NCBI GenBank assembly: GCA_030220185.1
Contig: JASPKZ010007527.1
Location: 124,001 to 188,000 of the forward strand
Direction of reading: 5' to 3'
DNA: 64,000 nt
Origin: Diploptera punctata
Taxonomy: Eukaryota; Arthropoda; Insecta; Blattodea; Blaberidae
In this document: piece after piece, positions 1 through 10,899 of the stretch
Layout: the number at the start of each line of letters is the position of its first letter
Position numbering within the stretch: position 1 is the stretch's first letter
Made by a program: the position numbers and the translations under genes
The notes under the pieces: generated by a model
What the model saw: the letters and a program-made list of their open reading frames with translations, nothing else
Databases searched by the model: none
Told to the model about the DNA's origin: nothing

Positions 1-166
1 CAGTGAAATGCAATAATTTTGAATACCGGTAGCCATGTTGTAAAACCAAACAATTATGTTTTATTCACATTGTAAATAGTGTATATAAAAATATGTGGAG
101 TAAAAAATTAATTCTTTAGATCTGATTTTTCTTGTCCAAAAATAACGTGGATTGATGGTGTTTTGA

Positions 167-436
167 GGGGCACGCCGTAACGTAGTGGTCAAGGCACTGC
201 GCTACAAACCGGAAGTCGAGGGTTCAAGTCCCGGTGGGAGTAAAGATTTTTAAAGTGACCCAAACCTTCTGGCGGCACTGTGGCCCTGGGGTCGACTCAG
301 TCTCTTGTTCTGGGGGTAAAGGTGGTCGTCACGCAGGGCTGACAACCCGGCTGACATCAAGTGCCGATTGTCCAGAAAAAGTGGGAGCCCTAACATCCTA
401 CCACCCCAATGGGCTCCCGAGGCCTGTAGTGGGATT
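167..436 (+). mobile_element. SINE-2 copy (tRNA-derived)
   Basis: The copy starts GGGGCACGCCGTAACGTAGT, a tRNA-like head with an A-box-like GTAGTGGTCAAGG and a B box GGTTCAAGTCC at 221-231. The family body follows (CTGGCGGCACTGTGGCCCTG, then CAAGTGCCGATTGTCCAGAA). The 3' end is decayed just after GGCCTGTAGTGGGAT, and the usual (ACTTT)n tail is missing. Related copies lie at 16107, 17748, 28578, 39269 and 44921. Confidence 0.85.
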
Positions 437-702
437 GAGCAGCATGAGAGAAAATAGCTTGGGCGATGGAGTTGTGAATGACAGTAGAATAATTGAACTC
501 AGGAATATGCTGTGAAACCTGATAAATACATAAAATATAAGATAATGTAAGGTTTAGTAGGAGATGTTTGTGACTGTCTCCTACCTCATCCTAAAATAAC
601 TAACTTGGATTGTAGCAGCTCTGGCGAGGGGCAAAATATTTTCAATTTCTTTTTATCCCAGCCTCTGATTATTTTATTTCTGACGCTCAATTTTACTTCA
701 AA

Positions 703-840
703 ATGGATGTGGTTAATATTATTCTTGGACTGCTTACCGGGAGCTTTCCCTCTGGCTTTCTAACAAAAAGCTTCTATGTCCCTCTTTCATTCCCCAGTCG
801 TGTCCCATGTCCTGCACATCGCAGTCTACGAGACTTAACT
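703..840 (-). mobile_element. LINE-A 3' ORF fragment, antisense
   Basis: On the minus strand this reads like the LINE-A post-RT segment (SRRLR..GH..., then LLV.KPEGK.PVG). It lies head to head with the sense fragment at 869-1165, so the shared stretch AGTTAAGTCTCGTAGACT occurs here inverted (822-839) and again directly at 895-912. No open frame survives. Confidence 0.75.
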
Positions 841-868
841 CACATTTTTACATCCTATTCATATCTTT

Positions 869-1165
869 ATAGGAAGCCAGATGTAATAAGAACAGTTAAG
901 TCTCGTAGACTGCGATGAGCAGGACATGTGGTACGACTGGGGAATGAAAGACTTGCATGGAAGCTTCTTGTAGGAAAACCAGAGGGAAAACGCCCAGTTG
1001 GTAGACCAAGAATGAGGTGAGAGAATAATATTAACTATGATTTGAGGGAAGTAGATTATACACGGGATGATTGGAAAACATTGGCTGAGGATAGGGATAT
1101 ATGGAGAGCTTATGTCCGCGCGGCCATGAACCTACGGGTTCGATAGTGCCAGTTAGTTAGTTAGA
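869..1165 (+). mobile_element. LINE-A 3' end
   Basis: A 5'-truncated LINE-A 3' end. The frame reads RKPDVIRTVKSRRLR, an in-frame TGA, then AGH...ERLAWKLLVGKPEGK and ...DRDIWRAYVRAAMNLRVR, ending GATAGTGCCAGTTAGTTAG. TGA codons replace conserved Trp residues at two sites, so it is a pseudogene. The tail is a decayed (GTTA)n. Confidence 0.85.
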
Positions 1166-1301
1166 GTTAGTTAGCTGTTGACGAACTTTAGTATTACCAA
1201 TAAAACAACTTGGAAACAGTTCTCCCACTTTAACTGCAAGGCAGTGTTTATGAAAAATCTCCATGATACAAGAGTTAAATTTCTTCCAGGGAAGTATGTG
1301 G

Positions 1302-1622
1302 ACATAACAGTGAACTAAGTGGTCTTTATAGGAAGCCAGATATAATAAGAACAGTTAAGTCTCGTAGACTGCGATGGGCAGGACATGTTGCACGTATGGG
1401 GAATGAAAGACTTGCATGGAAACTTCTTGTAGGAAAGCCAGAGGGAAAATGCCCAGGTGGTAGACCAAGAATGAGGTGGGAGAATAACATTAACTATGAT
1501 TTGAGGGAAGTAGATTATACAGGAAATAATTGGAAAGCATTAGCTCAGGATAGGGATGTATGGAGAGCTTACATGCACGCTGCCATGAACCTATGGGTTC
1601 GAAAGTGTCAGTGAGTTAGTTA
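1302..1622 (+). mobile_element. LINE-A 3' end, open C-terminal frame
   Basis: An open frame runs from about 1318 to 1614, with the ATG at 1396 internal. It carries the C-terminal signature of this lineage: RRLRWAGHVARMGNERLAWK, GRPRMRWENNINYDLREVDY, then W+A...AAMNL+VR. The 5' end is truncated downstream of the RT. The 3' tail is GTGAGTTAGTTAG. No start, endonuclease or RT catalytic site is present. Confidence 0.85.
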
Positions 1623-1788
1623 GGTTTATGAGTGATAATTCCAGCCTCCATCAAAAGATTTCAATTAATTATACCCTAACTGCAAAGGAAAGAAAGAAAC
1701 TCCAAATGTATAATTAAGGTATATTATCCCCCACTATTAATATTGGTTCCCTCTGATATAATAAATAATTAATTAAATAATAAATAAG

Positions 1789-1985
1789 TCCAGGGCTGTG
1801 GTCTCGGGATAGCGTCTCTGCAACGGGTTCGGGTTCGATCCCCGGTCGGGACAAGTTTCCTAACCGATGGTTTTTTCGGCGTTTTGTCTCACCTATAAGA
1901 CAAATGTCAGGAACCTTTAAGGCCCAAACGGTCCCCGAACACCGTCTGGCCATCATTATCATATTCACCATGTTTAGTATGAATG
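1789..1985 (+). mobile_element. SINE-1 copy (probably 1b), truncated
   Basis: A tRNA-like head (GGGCTGTGGTCTCGGGATAG, B box GGTTCGATCCC at about 1831-1841) is followed by the family body GGTCGGGACAAGTTTCC, then CCTATAAGACAAATGTCAGG and CCCAAACGGTCCCCGAACA. It decays after TCATATTCACC, the point where tail 1b begins in other copies. Confidence 0.8.
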
Positions 1986-2607
1986 TGTGTGTGTGAATGG
2001 GGTGTTTTGTGTTAATCTTGTGTTGTCTTGGAGGTGGCCCTGACATTGAGCTGATCACTCATTCGGGGAGATCCTCCATTTTCTTGTGTGGTCAAAAAAT
2101 AATGTTTAAAATCTCTCTCCCGACAGGTCGTGGCACGTAAAAAAGCAACTGTAAGGTCAGAGATTAAACTAACTTGCTAAAATCCTAAAATTTATAATTT
2201 TAATAATATTATGTCAATTAGTTCATTTGGCATCACTGTGGAAATTGACAAACACAAAACACCACGAAACTTGTAGATAAACATTTTGTTTCTGATTACT
2301 ACGTTATTCCTTCATCTTATCAGCTTATCAATGGATTTGATGCCACCGTTATTATCACATACTTTCCAAGAAGTTATCTGAAGTTATCTTTGTTAGAGTT
2401 TCAAATCATGTTAAAATTTCAGTTGTTAAAAGCAGAAATAACTCGAGAACTGATTTTTTTTACCCATTCCATTAACGCAGTTTCACCTCTCACCTTACGG
2501 CGCTTTTGCGTAAACCACAATAAAAAAGGAATTTATACAAATGATTGTGAGGAACTTGTACCAGAATTGTACTCACGCGGGTACATTTTCGGTAATTTAT
2601 AGCAATA

Positions 2608-3296
2608 TTAGCTAATAACCGGCGTACGTTGCTACGTCTAAATAAATAAAATATTAAATTGTATGGTATACGCTGAGACGAACCAAACATGGCGGTTGCT
2701 AGTCAGTTTTTAATTTTGGATTTCAGGTAAACCTCCTCTTCTATTTGTCGGATTTCGCTCATTTTTGGATAATACCTACCTCCGTCTATTTTAATAGGAT
2801 ATACTGAGTTTCGCTCTGAAACATCAAAAATTGTGACCGATAGAGCGATTTTTAAATTTTCACTTCATGTAAGCGCCTACACCTAATGGTTTTAGATGGT
2901 GCAATTGTGAATCTAAACCATCCAGTGACCCACTCAAATACACAGAAAACATTTAATCAAAATAGGTCCAGTCATTTAGGTAGTTTTTAATTTCGGTTTT
3001 GAGGCAAACCTGCACTTCTAATTGTCGGATTTCGCTCATTTTTGGATAATGCCTACCTCGGTTTATTTTAATAGGATATACTGAGTTTCGTAGTGAAATA
3101 TCGAAAATTGTGACCGAGAGAGCGATTTTTAAATTTTCACTTCAGGTAAACTCCTACGCCTAATAGTTTTAGACGGTCCAATTGTTAATCTAAACCATCG
3201 AGGGACCCAATCAGACGCACACAAAGAAGTTTCATCAAAATCGGTCCAATCATTTAGGAGGAGATCAGTGACAAACACACGTACAGAAAAATTAGA
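2608..3296 (-). mobile_element. Helitron-like non-autonomous element
   Basis: Read on the minus strand it begins TCTAATTTTTCTGTACGTG after an A and ends CGCCGGTTATTAGCTAA before a T. This fits the Helitron pattern (5' TC, 3' CTRR, insertion between A and T). It holds two imperfect modules of about 300 bp, each with GTCGGATTTCGCTCATTTTTG and AGAGCGATTTTTAAATTTTC. There is no ORF. A related copy is at 4266. The Helitron assignment rests on the termini only. Confidence 0.55.
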
Positions 3297-4265
3297 TTAT
3301 ATATATATATATATATATACCTACTGTATAAAATTTGAGAAGTGATTTCCCATTCAAACTCAGTTTTAGCACCGATTGCATGAAGATGCCGCATCGAAAT
3401 GACCCCACTCTATATCAATATAAGGATATTTTTATATAACAGGCACTCCACATTGTGCTCATGCGCTATCTACTTTATGTCAAGAACAATGAAACTAATG
3501 GTTATTCCACACGTGCAAATTCAAAATTTATGAACATGTGTCGCAAGTAGTTTATTCCATAAATGTCAGAAATATATGCGACTCTATGTTCAGATTAGAG
3601 CGTTGAAATGTCACCGCTAAACCGGTTTACAAATAAAACTAGTTTCATTTCTTCCTCTTGTGTGCACTTGTAATATTTTATGTGGATTTTCTGATTGGAG
3701 ACATCAACCAAATTAAGTAAATTTATAAAAATTGGGCGATGTCAAGAGGTTGTTGTCTAATGTGCTGCACCTAACACTGAAGTCATTAGCAGTGTTGCTC
3801 CCCAGTACTTTGAAGTTTTGGAAGTTTCCTGTCTGACGGCTGTGCAATTGTTGGGGTGTTCTTCCTCTGGGTGGTTGCACCTTGGTATATAGACAATATA
3901 TCGAGCTTGTGCAGGTTTTTTAAAGAATGCAGTAGTTAATTTGAATTGTGTGATATCAAATGGGGAAACAACTACGTTTTAAAGAGATAAAGATGGGATG
4001 TATTATTTGAGAGAAGAAAGTTAAAGATCTTGAAATTATTGAGATAAAAGTATCTTCAGATAATTGTTTCTATGAAAATAGGGATGAGATTTGAGATTCC
4101 AAGAATATATTAGATAGATGGAAAAAATTATTTTAATCGTATTTAAAATGTACATGCAGAACAATGCACCGAAGAGCGAGATCTGAACCAAAAACACTAA
4201 TCACAGAGCGGAATGCATTAAAGGTTAAAATGTCCATAGAGAAATTAAATATAGGCTATAAAACA
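3297..4265. other. No gene seen; (TA)n then AT-rich DNA
   Basis: A (TA)n run of about 22 bp at 3298-3319 abuts the element above. The remaining ~950 bp is AT-rich, with stops in all frames, and I see no recognisable repeat in it. Confidence 0.5.
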
Positions 4266-4958
4266 CTAGCTAATACCCGGCGTGAGTTACTACGCCTAAA
4301 TAAATGCAATATTAGAGTTTAATTAAATTGTATGGTATACGCTGAGACGAACCAAACATGGCGGTTGCTAGTCAGTTTTTAATTTTGGATTTCAGGTAAA
4401 CCTCCACTTTTAATTGTCGGATTTCACTCATTTTTTGGTAATACCTACCTCGGTTTATTTTAATAGAATATACAGAGTTTCGTTGTGAAACATCGAAAAA
4501 TGTGACCGCTAGAGCGATTTTTAAATTTTCACTTCAGGTGAACTCCTATACCGAATGATTTTAGAGGGTCCAACTCTAAATTTAAACCATTCAGAGACCC
4601 ACAAAAGCACACATTTTTCATCAAAATCGGTGCAGTCGTTCAGGCAGTTTTTAATTTCGGTTTCAAATAAACCCCACTTGTAATAGTCGGATTTCGCTAA
4701 TTTTTGGACAATACCTACCTCGGTTTATTTTAATGGGATATACTGAGTGTCGTTGTGAAACATAAAAAAATGCGACCGCTAGGGCGATTTTTAAATTTTC
4801 ACTTCAGGTGAACTCCTATACCTAATGGTTTTAGAGGGTCCAACTGTATATCTAAACGTTTCAGAGACCCGCATAAACACACACAAAAATTTTCATGAAA
4901 ATCGGTCCAGTAGTTTAGGAGTTCAATGACATACAAACGTACAGAATAATTATATAGA
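4266..4958 (-). mobile_element. Helitron-like non-autonomous element, second copy
   Basis: The minus-strand 3' end is CTCACGCCGGGTATTAGCTAG followed by T. The other end carries TCTATATAATTATTCTGTACG, but the base before TC is G rather than the expected A. The same two ~300-bp modules are present and share TGGTATACGCTGAGACGAAC with the 2608 copy. No ORF. Confidence 0.55.
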
Positions 4959-5429
4959 CCTATATGAGAATCAAACAGAATTCCAGAATAACTCATAAAA
5001 ACACAGCAGGTGAACGCTGGTAGCTGGTTAGAGCATCACTGTATCTTAGAGTAAAATAATAAGTTACTGGTCTCAAACCGTAAACTCGTGTCGAGGTGTC
5101 CAATTCCCAGTGTTGGTGAACTTTTCATGTCCAACGATAAAATTGTGCGAATTCATTGTTTTTACCTTATCGGGCAATAAAATGTTATCTGTAACAAAAC
5201 TCGTAAGTTTAATTTATTCAAGAAAATGTGGTCGTTATGTTGCGCAACACTCTCCGATGTTCGTAATTTATTGCTTCTCACACCTCAATTAGTAATGCAT
5301 CCAAAAATACCTTCACTTGTCTTCATATGCGCTTGTTTGTGCTCCCAAAACTCTGAAAGTAGTTGTTCGATTGACTTGAAAATTCATATATACAGGTTTT
5401 CAGGCACGGAGAGTGTTTAGTCGCTATGT

Positions 5430-5680
5430 ATTATTCTCTAAAACCATTACGTGTAGGAGTTTATCCGAAACGAAAATTTTTAAATCGTCCTAGCTATCAC
5501 AATTTTCGATGTTTCGCAACGAAACTCAGTATATACTATTAAAATAAGTTGAAATAGGTATTAACCAAAAATCAGTCAAATCCGATCATTAGAAGCGGGG
5601 GTTTATCTGAAATCAGAAAATAAAAATTGACTTCTGCAACAGCCATGTTTGATCTGTTTCATTTTCACACCCACGGATTA
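5430..5680 (+). mobile_element. Helitron-like fragment
   Basis: A single diverged module of the family at 2608 and 4266, in the opposite orientation. It includes CGCAACGAAACTCAGTATAT and ends near AACAGCCATGTTTGATC. Neither terminus is preserved. Confidence 0.5.
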
Positions 5681-5752
5681 TATAAAATGAACTGCGATAT
5701 AAATTTATATATATTTTTTTCTCTTTATTTATTCAAACAAAGATAAACCATG

Positions 5753-6785
5753 TTTATTATATCTGGTTTCCTATAAAGGTCATGTAACTCACTGTTATAC
5801 AGTTTTCTTCATTCACCTGTCTGTACATCTCTCTTTGGTCCAAAAATTTTCCTCATCATCATCCGGTATCATTGCAGCTGCCGCCGCAAACCAAACGCCA
5901 TTCCTCTCTGTCCATCCATTGATCTTCCTTCAATCCTCTGATATGCACAGCTGCTTGTACCCCTTCTATCTAAGTTTTTTTCGGTCTTCCCCTCTTCCTC
6001 CTTTCCATTGGGATCCATTCCATAACAATTTTAGGCAATCTTTGCTCTGGCATACTTTTGACATGGCCATACCACTGTAATATTTTCTTTTCTATAATGT
6101 CTATGATGTCCGGCTCCTCTTGTACACCCATAATTTCCCTTATTTCTTTATTTCGTATTCTATCCATTCTAGATTTTCCAGCTGATCCTTAAAACATCCA
6201 TTTCTGTACTTAAAATTCTTTTCGTTTCCCTGGTAGGAATTTGCCAGACTTCAGCACCATATGTTAAAATGCTCTGAATTATGGTTTGATATATTTGTAA
6301 TTTTCTATTTTTTGAAATATTTTTGCTCCACCAAACAGAGTTTAAAGCATTTATTGTTTGTTTTGTTTGAGCGATTCTATTTTTAATTTCCACTGTGTTA
6401 TCGCCTGAATGGTCTAATTTTGTTCCTAAATAAGTGCATTCAATACTAGGTTTTAGTTCTTCTCCATTGTTGAAATTTGTATTTTCCATTTCTTCTCCTA
6501 TACACAGACATTTAGTTTTCTCAAAGTTTATGTAAAGTCCCCATTTTTCATATTCTTCTTTTAGTTTTTTAGCCATATATTCTATGTCATCGTGGTCTTG
6601 TGCTATTAATACCTGGTCATTTCCTAAGAACTTTATTCTCAATACGGTAGTCATTACCTTTTGTCCTCCTATGTTTCAAATACATATAATATAACTGGGA
6701 GAATAACAGTTTTATATATTTTCAGTTTGTTTTTTGACAGAAGTTGGGACAAGTGTCCATATAATACATAATAGCACGCATTTCC
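5753..6785 (-). mobile_element. LINE-A copy split by a LINE-B insertion
   Basis: Antisense LINE-A lies at 5753-5853 (segment ...KIFG.K.D.QTGE...) and resumes at 6620-6785 (segment LKIYKTVILP...ENKVLR). The pieces are adjacent in undamaged copies such as 21211-21935, where the join reads CTTAGGAAAATTTTTGG. The gap is filled by the element at 5854-6619. The left end is truncated. Confidence 0.8.
5854..6619 (-). mobile_element. LINE-B 5'-truncated insertion with TSD
   Basis: On the minus strand it starts inside the RT just after the catalytic motif (NDQVLIAQDHDDIEYMAKKL), continues through KCLCIGEEM and YLGTKLDHSG, and after a frameshift near 6167 through LQWYGHVKSMPEQRLPKIVM and ERRKRGRPKKT. 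It ends in GGATGATGATG. TTTCCT flanks it at 5848-5853 and 6620-6625. A short TSD, 5' truncation and 3' (GAT)n tail are what target-primed reverse transcription leaves. Confidence 0.8.
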
Positions 6786-6889
6786 AGAAATGGCCTTATA
6801 TTTTGCATTTCAATATGTACAATTATCTGTGGTCTAATGTATCAACAAGTCACATCGCCAAAGAAGATATAAAGCTAAAAATACATTAA

Positions 6890-7640
6890 TTTCTAAGAAT
6901 GTGTGGAACAATAAGAAGAACTCTAAAGATTAAAACAACTCAAGATACTCAACTGAAATTTTATAAAGTCATGGCCGTTCCTGCTATTATGTATGACAGT
7001 GAAAATTGGACTTTGACTCTTACAAATAGGAGAAACATAGAGGCAGCTGAGATGAGATTTTTAAGGCCAAGGGCGGGTTACACTCTTATGGACCAGAAAA
7101 GAAGTTCAGAGATCATCATGAAGGATTTAGACCTGATGGTCTGTTCTGATCTCATGCTAGAATTGGTCTGTCCATCTTTTACTAGGTCTTCCAACATTTC
7201 TTCATCCTAGTGGTTTGTAACGAAGAATCTGTTTCGGAATTCTATTGTTATCCATTCTATTGATATGGTCCATCCATTCATCTCTGTATTGTGCAATTCT
7301 GTCTAATGATTTGAATATATTCAGTTCTCTTCGTATATCCTCACTTCACCTTTGATCCATTATTGTACAGCCAGCCACACTCCTCAGAAACCACATTTCT
7401 GGCGTTTGTATTCTTCGTTCCTGGTTTTTGTTCAGAGATAAGAGATAGATTAAATATTTTTAAATTGACGGATAAAATTGACAAACAAAGACAAAATTGG
7501 CACAGACATCTACTATGAATGCCAGATGACAGACCTCCTAAAATGATTTTAAACTATAGACCTGCAGGATATAGAAGTCAAGGAAGATCATTTGCTAGAT
7601 GGAGAGACCAAATCTCTGAAAGTCAGAACAGGTCACATGA
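6890..7640. mobile_element. LINE-C mosaic (sense / antisense / sense)
   Basis: Sense LINE-C at 6890-7125 (MCGTIRRTLK, QLKFYKVMAVPAIMYDSENW, AAEMRFL) continues at 7441-7640 (LNIFKLTDKIDKQRQNWHRH, then LNYRPAGYRSQGRSFARW). Between them, 7130-7437 is an antisense LINE-C 3' part (minus strand: RRIQTPEMWFLR, DEWMDHINRM, IPKQILRYKP). Either an inversion or an insertion made this. All frames are broken. Confidence 0.7.
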
Positions 7641-8238
7641 TGATGTATACACGTACATACGGTTGCCATGGCAATGCCATGTTATTTAAAAAAATCGCAG
7701 CTGAACAAACCTGCTAATCACTGCTAATTCAATTAGCAGTTACTTGAGCAACAGCGGATGTGATGTTAATGGAACACGTGTTTTCCTGTCAGTTTCAGAA
7801 CATCATTTTCAAATAAACTAACTGTCAAACATGTGTTTTCGATCACAGTTAAGACTTTACAACCCTCATTTCCATGAGAAGAACAGAAGTTGATGCAGGG
7901 GATTATATTTTGATACATTGAGACGTTGTTGTTGGTCCCAACAGAGCAGTATTGAGGTGATTTTTCTAGGAAATCAACTTGTTTTCATTTCATTACTGAC
8001 AGTGTAGTGTACAGCCTCCTCAGTCATTTAGAGTCGTATATATGAACGCATTAGACCGTAAAAGTTGTTCTTTGCTCAGAAAGTTGCATCCAAAGACGTT
8101 TTTGCATACTCAGAAGTCTGTTCATGCGATAATTGTCGAAATTTCTAAGCTACCTGGCGAGGTGACTTTACAGAGAACGAATCGTGATGGGAACCGATGG
8201 TAACCGATGTACTCTGAAGCCTTGCTGCTTTATCCAAG
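7641..8238. other. No feature recognised upstream of the small ORF
   Basis: No repeat family from elsewhere in the window is visible. Composition becomes less AT-rich toward 8239. It could hold promoter or 5' UTR sequence of the ORF at 8239-8415, but I see no decisive TATA box or initiator. Confidence 0.4.
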
Positions 8239-8415
8239 ATGTCGGACCTTGAAGACTTCGATCATGTTTTCGGTATACGCGGAGAAGAGGAATTTGATAG
8301 AGTCTACCAAAGAATTCAACTGGAAGAACAGGAGAATCGGCGTAATATCGCGCGACGCAGACGTCGTCGTATACGGTTTTATTTGCGGGACGCAAGCGTA
8401 AATGCGTTCCTCTAG
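8239..8415 (+). CDS. Candidate small protein or first exon, 58 codons
   Basis: The ATG sits in a good eukaryotic start context (CCAAGATGTCG). The product has an acidic N-terminus (MSDLEDFDHVFG...EEEFDRVYQ), a Gln/Glu-rich middle, and a basic block of seven Arg in eight residues before IRFYLRDASVNAF and TAG. CpG density is high for this window, for example around CGCGCGACGCAGACG, which is unlike the decayed repeats around it. A possible splice donor (GC/GTAAAT) lies near the 3' end, so it may be a first exon. An acidic start followed by RRRRRR and a YLRD-like string recalls N-termini of PIF/Harbinger-type transposases, but this is weak. The opposite strand is also open (8168-8473); I prefer the plus strand for its start context. 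Confidence 0.4.
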   Translation: MSDLEDFDHVFGIRGEEEFDRVYQRIQLEEQENRRNIARRRRRRIRFYLRDASVNAFL

Positions 8416-9063
8416 CAGACGAAAATAACGGAAGTGGTTTTATCGCTGAGAATTCTGGGTAATTTCTTGCCAATATTACGAAAAAAACTACTTTGATGCA
8501 TGACCAGTCAGCGACTCGCTAATTCGAACTTTGGACGTTCTCACGGAAAACTCAGCTCACCAGAGACTAATGTATTTGCATGCGGTCCTTAGTTTACAGG
8601 CGGCATCAAAGGGAACTCTTTCCCTCTGGTTAAAAAAAATACATTGTTACTGTCAGGTAGAGCCGGGGAGCTGTTGTTAGAGGCTTCTAAGACGCCGCTC
8701 CAATCACCAAAAACTGAAAACAGCTCTCTGCCAATAATGTCTGCGCATTTTTAAATGACGTTTCCATGTCAACTCCACGTGGATATAATTATCTTAACAG
8801 CGTTGCAACTTTTGCCTTTTGCAGTATGTTTAGTTGGCAAAAAATTATTCCAGTGAATAAAACGTGACAACGCCGCTTGATATGCCAAATACTTATGCGT
8901 GCAAAATAGACCTACCTAACCACAAAGCAAAGCGCCTGTAAGCTAAATGACTGAGTCGACTATACCACCAAGAGATCTTCTGCACAGTGCTGCAGCTAAG
9001 CGGTGGTTTTCAAACTGACAATTCGTCAGCTTTTGTTTTAATGTTATACAGTTGTTACAGTAT
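8416..9063. other. No feature recognised
   Basis: Less AT-rich than the average for the window, with scattered CpGs, no long ORF and no recognised repeat. It might be intron or 3' UTR of the 8239 ORF. Confidence 0.35.
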
Positions 9064-9822
9064 ATAACTAACTAACTCACTGTCACTTTCGAACCCGTAG
9101 GTTCATGGCCGCGCGGGCATAAACTCTGCATACACCCCTCTTCTGAACTAATGTTTTCCAATAATACCTTGTGTAATATACTTCCCTCAAATCATGGTTA
9201 ATGCTATTCTCCCACCTCATACTGGGCCTGCCGATTGGGCACTTCTCTCTGGTTTTCTTACAAGACGTTTCCATGCCCATTCGTGTCACATGTCCTGTCC
9301 ATCGCAGTCTACAAAACTTAAATGTTCTTACTATATCTGGTTTCCTATATGGTTGTGTATTTCACGTTTATGTAGTCTTCTCCATTCTCCTGTCTGTTCA
9401 TATCTTTTTGGTTCAAAAATATTCCTAAGAACTTTATTCTCAAATACTTGTAATCTCCTTTCCTCCCTTAAAGTAAGAGTCAATGTTTCCCATCCAAATA
9501 ATATAACTGGTAGAATAACAGTTTTATATATTTTCAGTTTAACGTTTTTTGAGAAAAGTTGGGACGTCAATAATCCCTGTAATACATAACAGAATTTCCA
9601 GAATTGAACCTATGTTTAATTTCTTTGTGCATCTCATTCCTGTTTGTGATTATTGTTTCTAGTATATTTGAATTTAGCCATTTTTTCCCCTTCAAAATTT
9701 CCCTCATTTGTCATTAACTGTCCGTTTCTATTTGTCTGTTCATTTCACTTTTTCCAAAAATTCTTCTAAGAACTTTAGTCTCAAATACCCGTAACCTTTT
9801 CTCCTCCCTTAATGTAAGATTG
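9064..9822 (-). mobile_element. LINE-A 3' half, antisense
   Basis: The minus strand runs from the RT thumb region (KIYKTVILPVILFGWETLTL) to the C-terminus (WAGH-like segment, REKCPIGRPSMRW, LREVYYTRYYW, MNLRVRK), then a (GTTA)n-type tail at 9064-9078. The frame is broken between 9289 and 9331. A second short antisense piece of the ENKVLR region is attached at 9731-9822. Confidence 0.8.
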
Positions 9823-9825
9823 AGG

Positions 9826-9945
9826 TAAAATTTTCCGGAGGTAAAATAGTCCCCCATTCAGTTCTCCGGGCGGGAACCATGCCAAAGACTCAAACACAGG
9901 GACTTGATCCTAGGAACATGGAATGTTAGGACATCGTATGTAAAA
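9826..9945 (+). mobile_element. LINE-A 5' region fragment (start of endonuclease)
   Basis: This matches the LINE-A 5' part at 34805-34930: TTTTCCGGAGGTAAAATAG, CGGTTCTCCGGGCGG-like sequence, GCCAAAGACTCAAACACAGG and GGAACATGGAATGTTAGGAC, the last of which encodes the TWNVR start of the APE domain. A deletion of about 12 bases separates it from the 34805 copy. Confidence 0.65.
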
Positions 9946-10280
9946 GTACACAATAAAAAATAATTCGTGAATCAAAGGATTAAAAGATGAATTAAAGAAG
10001 TGTGTATATGAAATTAATATTTATTATTTTTCTCAAAAATCCACATCATAAATTGAAATATATTAATTTCTATAATTATTAACATAGTTTCGTTGGAATA
10101 TGAATGTTGAATTATCACAAACGAACGTATTTTTATCAACAAAGTTCATGGACAATAAACTTTAATCTGAGATATAATATTCCATTTTCCTACTTGAGGA
10201 GGGGCGCACACACGATCCAATAATTTAGCCAAATATATTAATTTGTTGTTCAAGTTCAAATAATAATACTTACTTATTAG

Positions 10281-10890
10281 CAAGGCTGGGATTTTTATTG
10301 TTCTTAAAGGCAAGATTGCAACGTAGTATAATGCGAAGTTAGACTTCTGATTTGTCTTTTGTTTTGGTTTAACACACAAACAGTTGAATAGTATAATGAG
10401 AAGTTAGACTTCTGTCTTTTGTTTTGGTTTTGCACACAAACAGTTGAATAGTATAATGAGAAGTTAGACTTCTGACTCTGTTTTATCTTGATTTAACGCA
10501 CTAAAAGTTGAATAGTATAATGATAAGTTAGACTTCTGACTGTCTTTTGTTTTGGTTCCACATACAAACATTTTAATAGTATAATGAGAAGTTAGACTTC
10601 TGACTGTCTTTTGTTTTGGTTCCACATACAAACAGTTGAATAATATAATGATAAGTTAGAGTTCTGACTGTCTTTTGTTGGTTTCGCAGACAAACAGTTG
10701 AAAAGTATAATGAGAAGTTAGACTTCTGACTGTCTTTTGTTGGTTTTGCAGACAAACAGTTGAATAGTATAATCAGAAGTCAGCCTTCTGTCTGTCTTTT
10801 GTTTTGATTTCACACACAAACAGTTGAATAATAATTATATACTATCTGCATTGCAATCTTATATTTTATTTCATAAGAATCCCAGGCTTA
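10281..10890. mobile_element. hAT-like TIR element filled with a minisatellite
   Basis: The terminal inverted repeats (TIRs) are about 46 bp and imperfect. The left end is CAAGGCTGGGATTTTTATTG; the right end reversed is TAAGCCTGGGATTCTTATG. An exact inner match AAGATTGCAA occurs at 10312-10321 and inverted at 10851-10860. CTTATTAG (10273-10280) and CTTATTGC (10891-10898) flank it, a plausible decayed 8-bp TSD as hAT elements make. The interior is the array at 10320-10832. No transposase ORF. Confidence 0.6.
10320..10832 (+). repeat. Minisatellite, about 8 x 63 bp
   Basis: About eight imperfect units of 60-66 bp, each with AGTATAATGAGAAGTTAGAC, TTCTGACTGTCTTTTG and ACAAACAGTTGAAT. Nearly every unit contains AGAAGT-TAG-ACTTCT, a perfect 6-bp inverted repeat around TAG. 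Units differ by small indels and substitutions, so the array is old. Confidence 0.9.
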
Positions 10891-10899
10891 CTTATTGCC

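Noticed and set aside
5018..5115. Possible tRNA-like head (TAGCTGGTTAGAGCATC then GGTGTCCAATTCCC)
   Set aside because: B-box match is poor and box spacing is too large.
8168..8473. Minus-strand 101-codon ORF
   Set aside because: It overlaps the plus-strand ORF at 8239, whose start context and composition are better; judged a shadow.
9194..9589. Plus-strand 131-codon ORF and the similar 19873-20160
   Set aside because: Antisense shadows of LINE-A.
9064..9822. (GTTA)n tails as insect telomere repeats
   Set aside because: The unit is a tetramer, not TTAGG, and is tied to LINE-A 3' ends.
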